Notes under the pieces: model-generated
The model's database searches: none
What the model was told of the DNA's origin: nothing
What the model saw: only the letters and a program-made list of their open reading frames with translations
Position numbers and translations under genes: made by a program
From: Acidobacteriota bacterium
GTDB taxonomy: Bacteria > Acidobacteriota > Blastocatellia > RBC074
Length of the DNA: 64,000 nt
Assembly: GCA_016710075.1 (NCBI GenBank)
Contig: JADJLO010000015.1
Span: 124,001 to 188,000, forward strand
Reading direction: 5' to 3'
In this document: positions 63,078-64,000 of the stretch, one piece after another
Layout of the letters: each line of letters begins with the position of its first letter
How positions within the stretch are numbered: the stretch's first letter is position 1

Positions 63078-64000
63078 TTACTTCGCTTGAACGAGTATCT
63101 GTTTTTTTGAAAGCCCGGTCGATTTGGATGCGACTTTGTTGGAATTCCAGGAGCCGCCCTTGCCGTATATTCTTTCGAACGAGACGGAGGCGTGTTCGTG
63201 AATCTGCTGTCTCTCGTTATTGTCTTCGGGATTGAGCTTTCGATAAGGGCCGGTGATGGCCTGTGCCGACTCATCCGCCTTGAATCTGAGGTAAAGCTTC
63301 TCTTCGCGTGCCGCCAGATCGGCATTGTCGAGTCCCTTGTAACATAGCATCAGGTTGTAATGAGCCTGCAGATCCTCAGGATCGACCGCGAGGACTTTTT
63401 GAAGCGCGCCGACGGCTTCCTGATAGCGTCTTTGCAGGAAAAGCAGGCGACCAACCTGGTTTTGAACCACACGATCACGCGGGTACTGCTCAGCGGCGAT
63501 GTTGAGATGCTTGAGCGCCTCGTCGTAGCGGCCCTCGGCCTTGAGCGTGAGAGCGTAGAAGAAGTGGGATTTCGCCAGCCTGGCGTCAATCTCAAGAGCT
63601 TTTTTCAATATCTCCGCCGCCGCCGCCATCTCGCCTTCCTGAATCCTTGCGCGGGCGACATTGACGTAGCCGTCAGCATACCCGGGATCCATCTGTGTGA
63701 CCTTGAGAAATACATTCTCGGCGCCTTTGATATCGCCCTGCAGCAGCAGGCCTATGCCGTAATCGTTCCATCGTTCGCGAACTTCCTTGCCCGTCACCGG
63801 CTTCATCTCCGGCAGCTTCGCATCTTTGCCGATGACATTCATGATGACGGTGTCGTCAGCCATCGTAATGATCGGCAGATTCGGAATGGATTTGACCTTG
63901 CCCGAAACGCCGGACGTATCTCCGTTGAAAACCCAATTGCCGTCATCGTAACCGTGAGAAAGTGCAAAATCCTTCTGATTCGGATCGCGCACGCCGGCAA
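63078..64000 (-). CDS. TPR protein, 5' end beyond the window (partial)
   Basis: The reading frame is open to the window edge, so the true start is outside. The visible ~307 residues hold tetratricopeptide repeats (GIGLLLQGDIKGAENVFLKVTQMDPGYADGYVNVA, LEIDARLAKSHFFYALTLKAEGRYDEALKHL, VLAVDPEDLQAHYNLMLCYKGLDN) and a C-terminal NNERQQIHEHASVSF typical of acidobacterial multihaem-cytochrome/TPR proteins. An upstream region (SHGYDDGNWVFNGDTSG) may be part of a further domain. It is translationally close to the CRTAC1 gene and probably functions with it. Confidence 0.75.
   Translation of the reverse strand, partial: AGVRDPNQKDFALSHGYDDGNWVFNGDTSGVSGKVKSIPNLPIITMADDTVIMNVIGKDAKLPEMKPVTGKEVRERWNDYGIGLLLQGDIKGAENVFLKVTQMDPGYADGYVNVARARIQEGEMAAAAEILKKALEIDARLAKSHFFYALTLKAEGRYDEALKHLNIAAEQYPRDRVVQNQVGRLLFLQRRYQEAVGALQKVLAVDPEDLQAHYNLMLCYKGLDNADLAAREEKLYLRFKADESAQAITGPYRKLNPEDNNERQQIHEHASVSFERIYGKGGSWNSNKVASKSTGLSKKQILVQAK

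Overview
The window looks like a chromosomal segment of a moderate-GC Gram-negative bacterium, most likely an acidobacterium (Acidobacteriota, possibly Blastocatellia-like). The best taxonomic pointers are a Solibacter-type C-terminal domain (TIGR03437-like) behind DUF5666 repeats, a CRTAC1/ASPIC-UnbV protein beside a TPR protein, a fused transaldolase/phosphoglucose isomerase, a large secreted M14 peptidase, and short secreted proteins with an Sm-like sequence pattern. These are family-level recognitions by eye; no search was run. I see no tRNA, rRNA, CRISPR array, phage or complete insertion sequence.

Layout. 0-4 kb: a duplicated outer-membrane barrel gene with its terminator, flanking a small membrane protein, then a subtilisin-like protease with a small propeptide-like partner. 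4-7 kb: a thioredoxin-like lipoprotein (frameshifted) and a Tat-exported Gfo/Idh/MocA oxidoreductase. 7-12 kb: a tightly overlapping sugar operon (FGGY kinase, transaldolase/glucose-6-phosphate isomerase fusion, 6-phosphogluconolactonase). 12-19 kb: a small secreted protein, an RluA pseudouridine synthase, a two-receiver response regulator, and a 1279-residue hybrid histidine kinase. 19-22.6 kb: a universal stress protein diverging from a YtxH-like / unknown / AI-2E-transporter operon, with a good sigma-54-type promoter facing each way. 22.8-26.3 kb: sucD without sucC and a beta-helix lipoprotein/diheme cytochrome pair. 26.5-34.7 kb: a TetR regulator with palindromic operators and an RND efflux system (adaptor, pump, TolC) with an ornithine-cyclodeaminase-like gene inside it. 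34.8-39.4 kb: DUF1844, PhnP-like hydrolase, ribF, UbiB-family kinase, SDR. 39.6-48.4 kb: acetate kinase, dimethylargininase-like enzyme, several unknown secreted proteins and a fused 2-oxoacid dehydrogenase E1 (frameshifted). 48.5-64 kb: aat, BI-1 and PrsW membrane proteins, M14 peptidase, DUF5666 multi-repeat protein (frameshifted), D-aminoacylase plus beta-hexosaminidase, CRTAC1 protein and a TPR protein cut by the window edge.

Two things run across the window. First, a family of intergenic inverted repeats whose arms carry the core GATTACGAAACAG / CTGTTTCGTAATC. It occupies all five convergent gene junctions that have room for it, plus the 3' ends of further genes, and its arms change in compensating pairs. 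Second, at least six genes have single reading-frame breaks, and there is an extreme poly-G stretch near 48.6 kb. Together these suggest that part of the sequence carries indel or assembly errors, so broken genes here should be treated as probably intact until resequenced.
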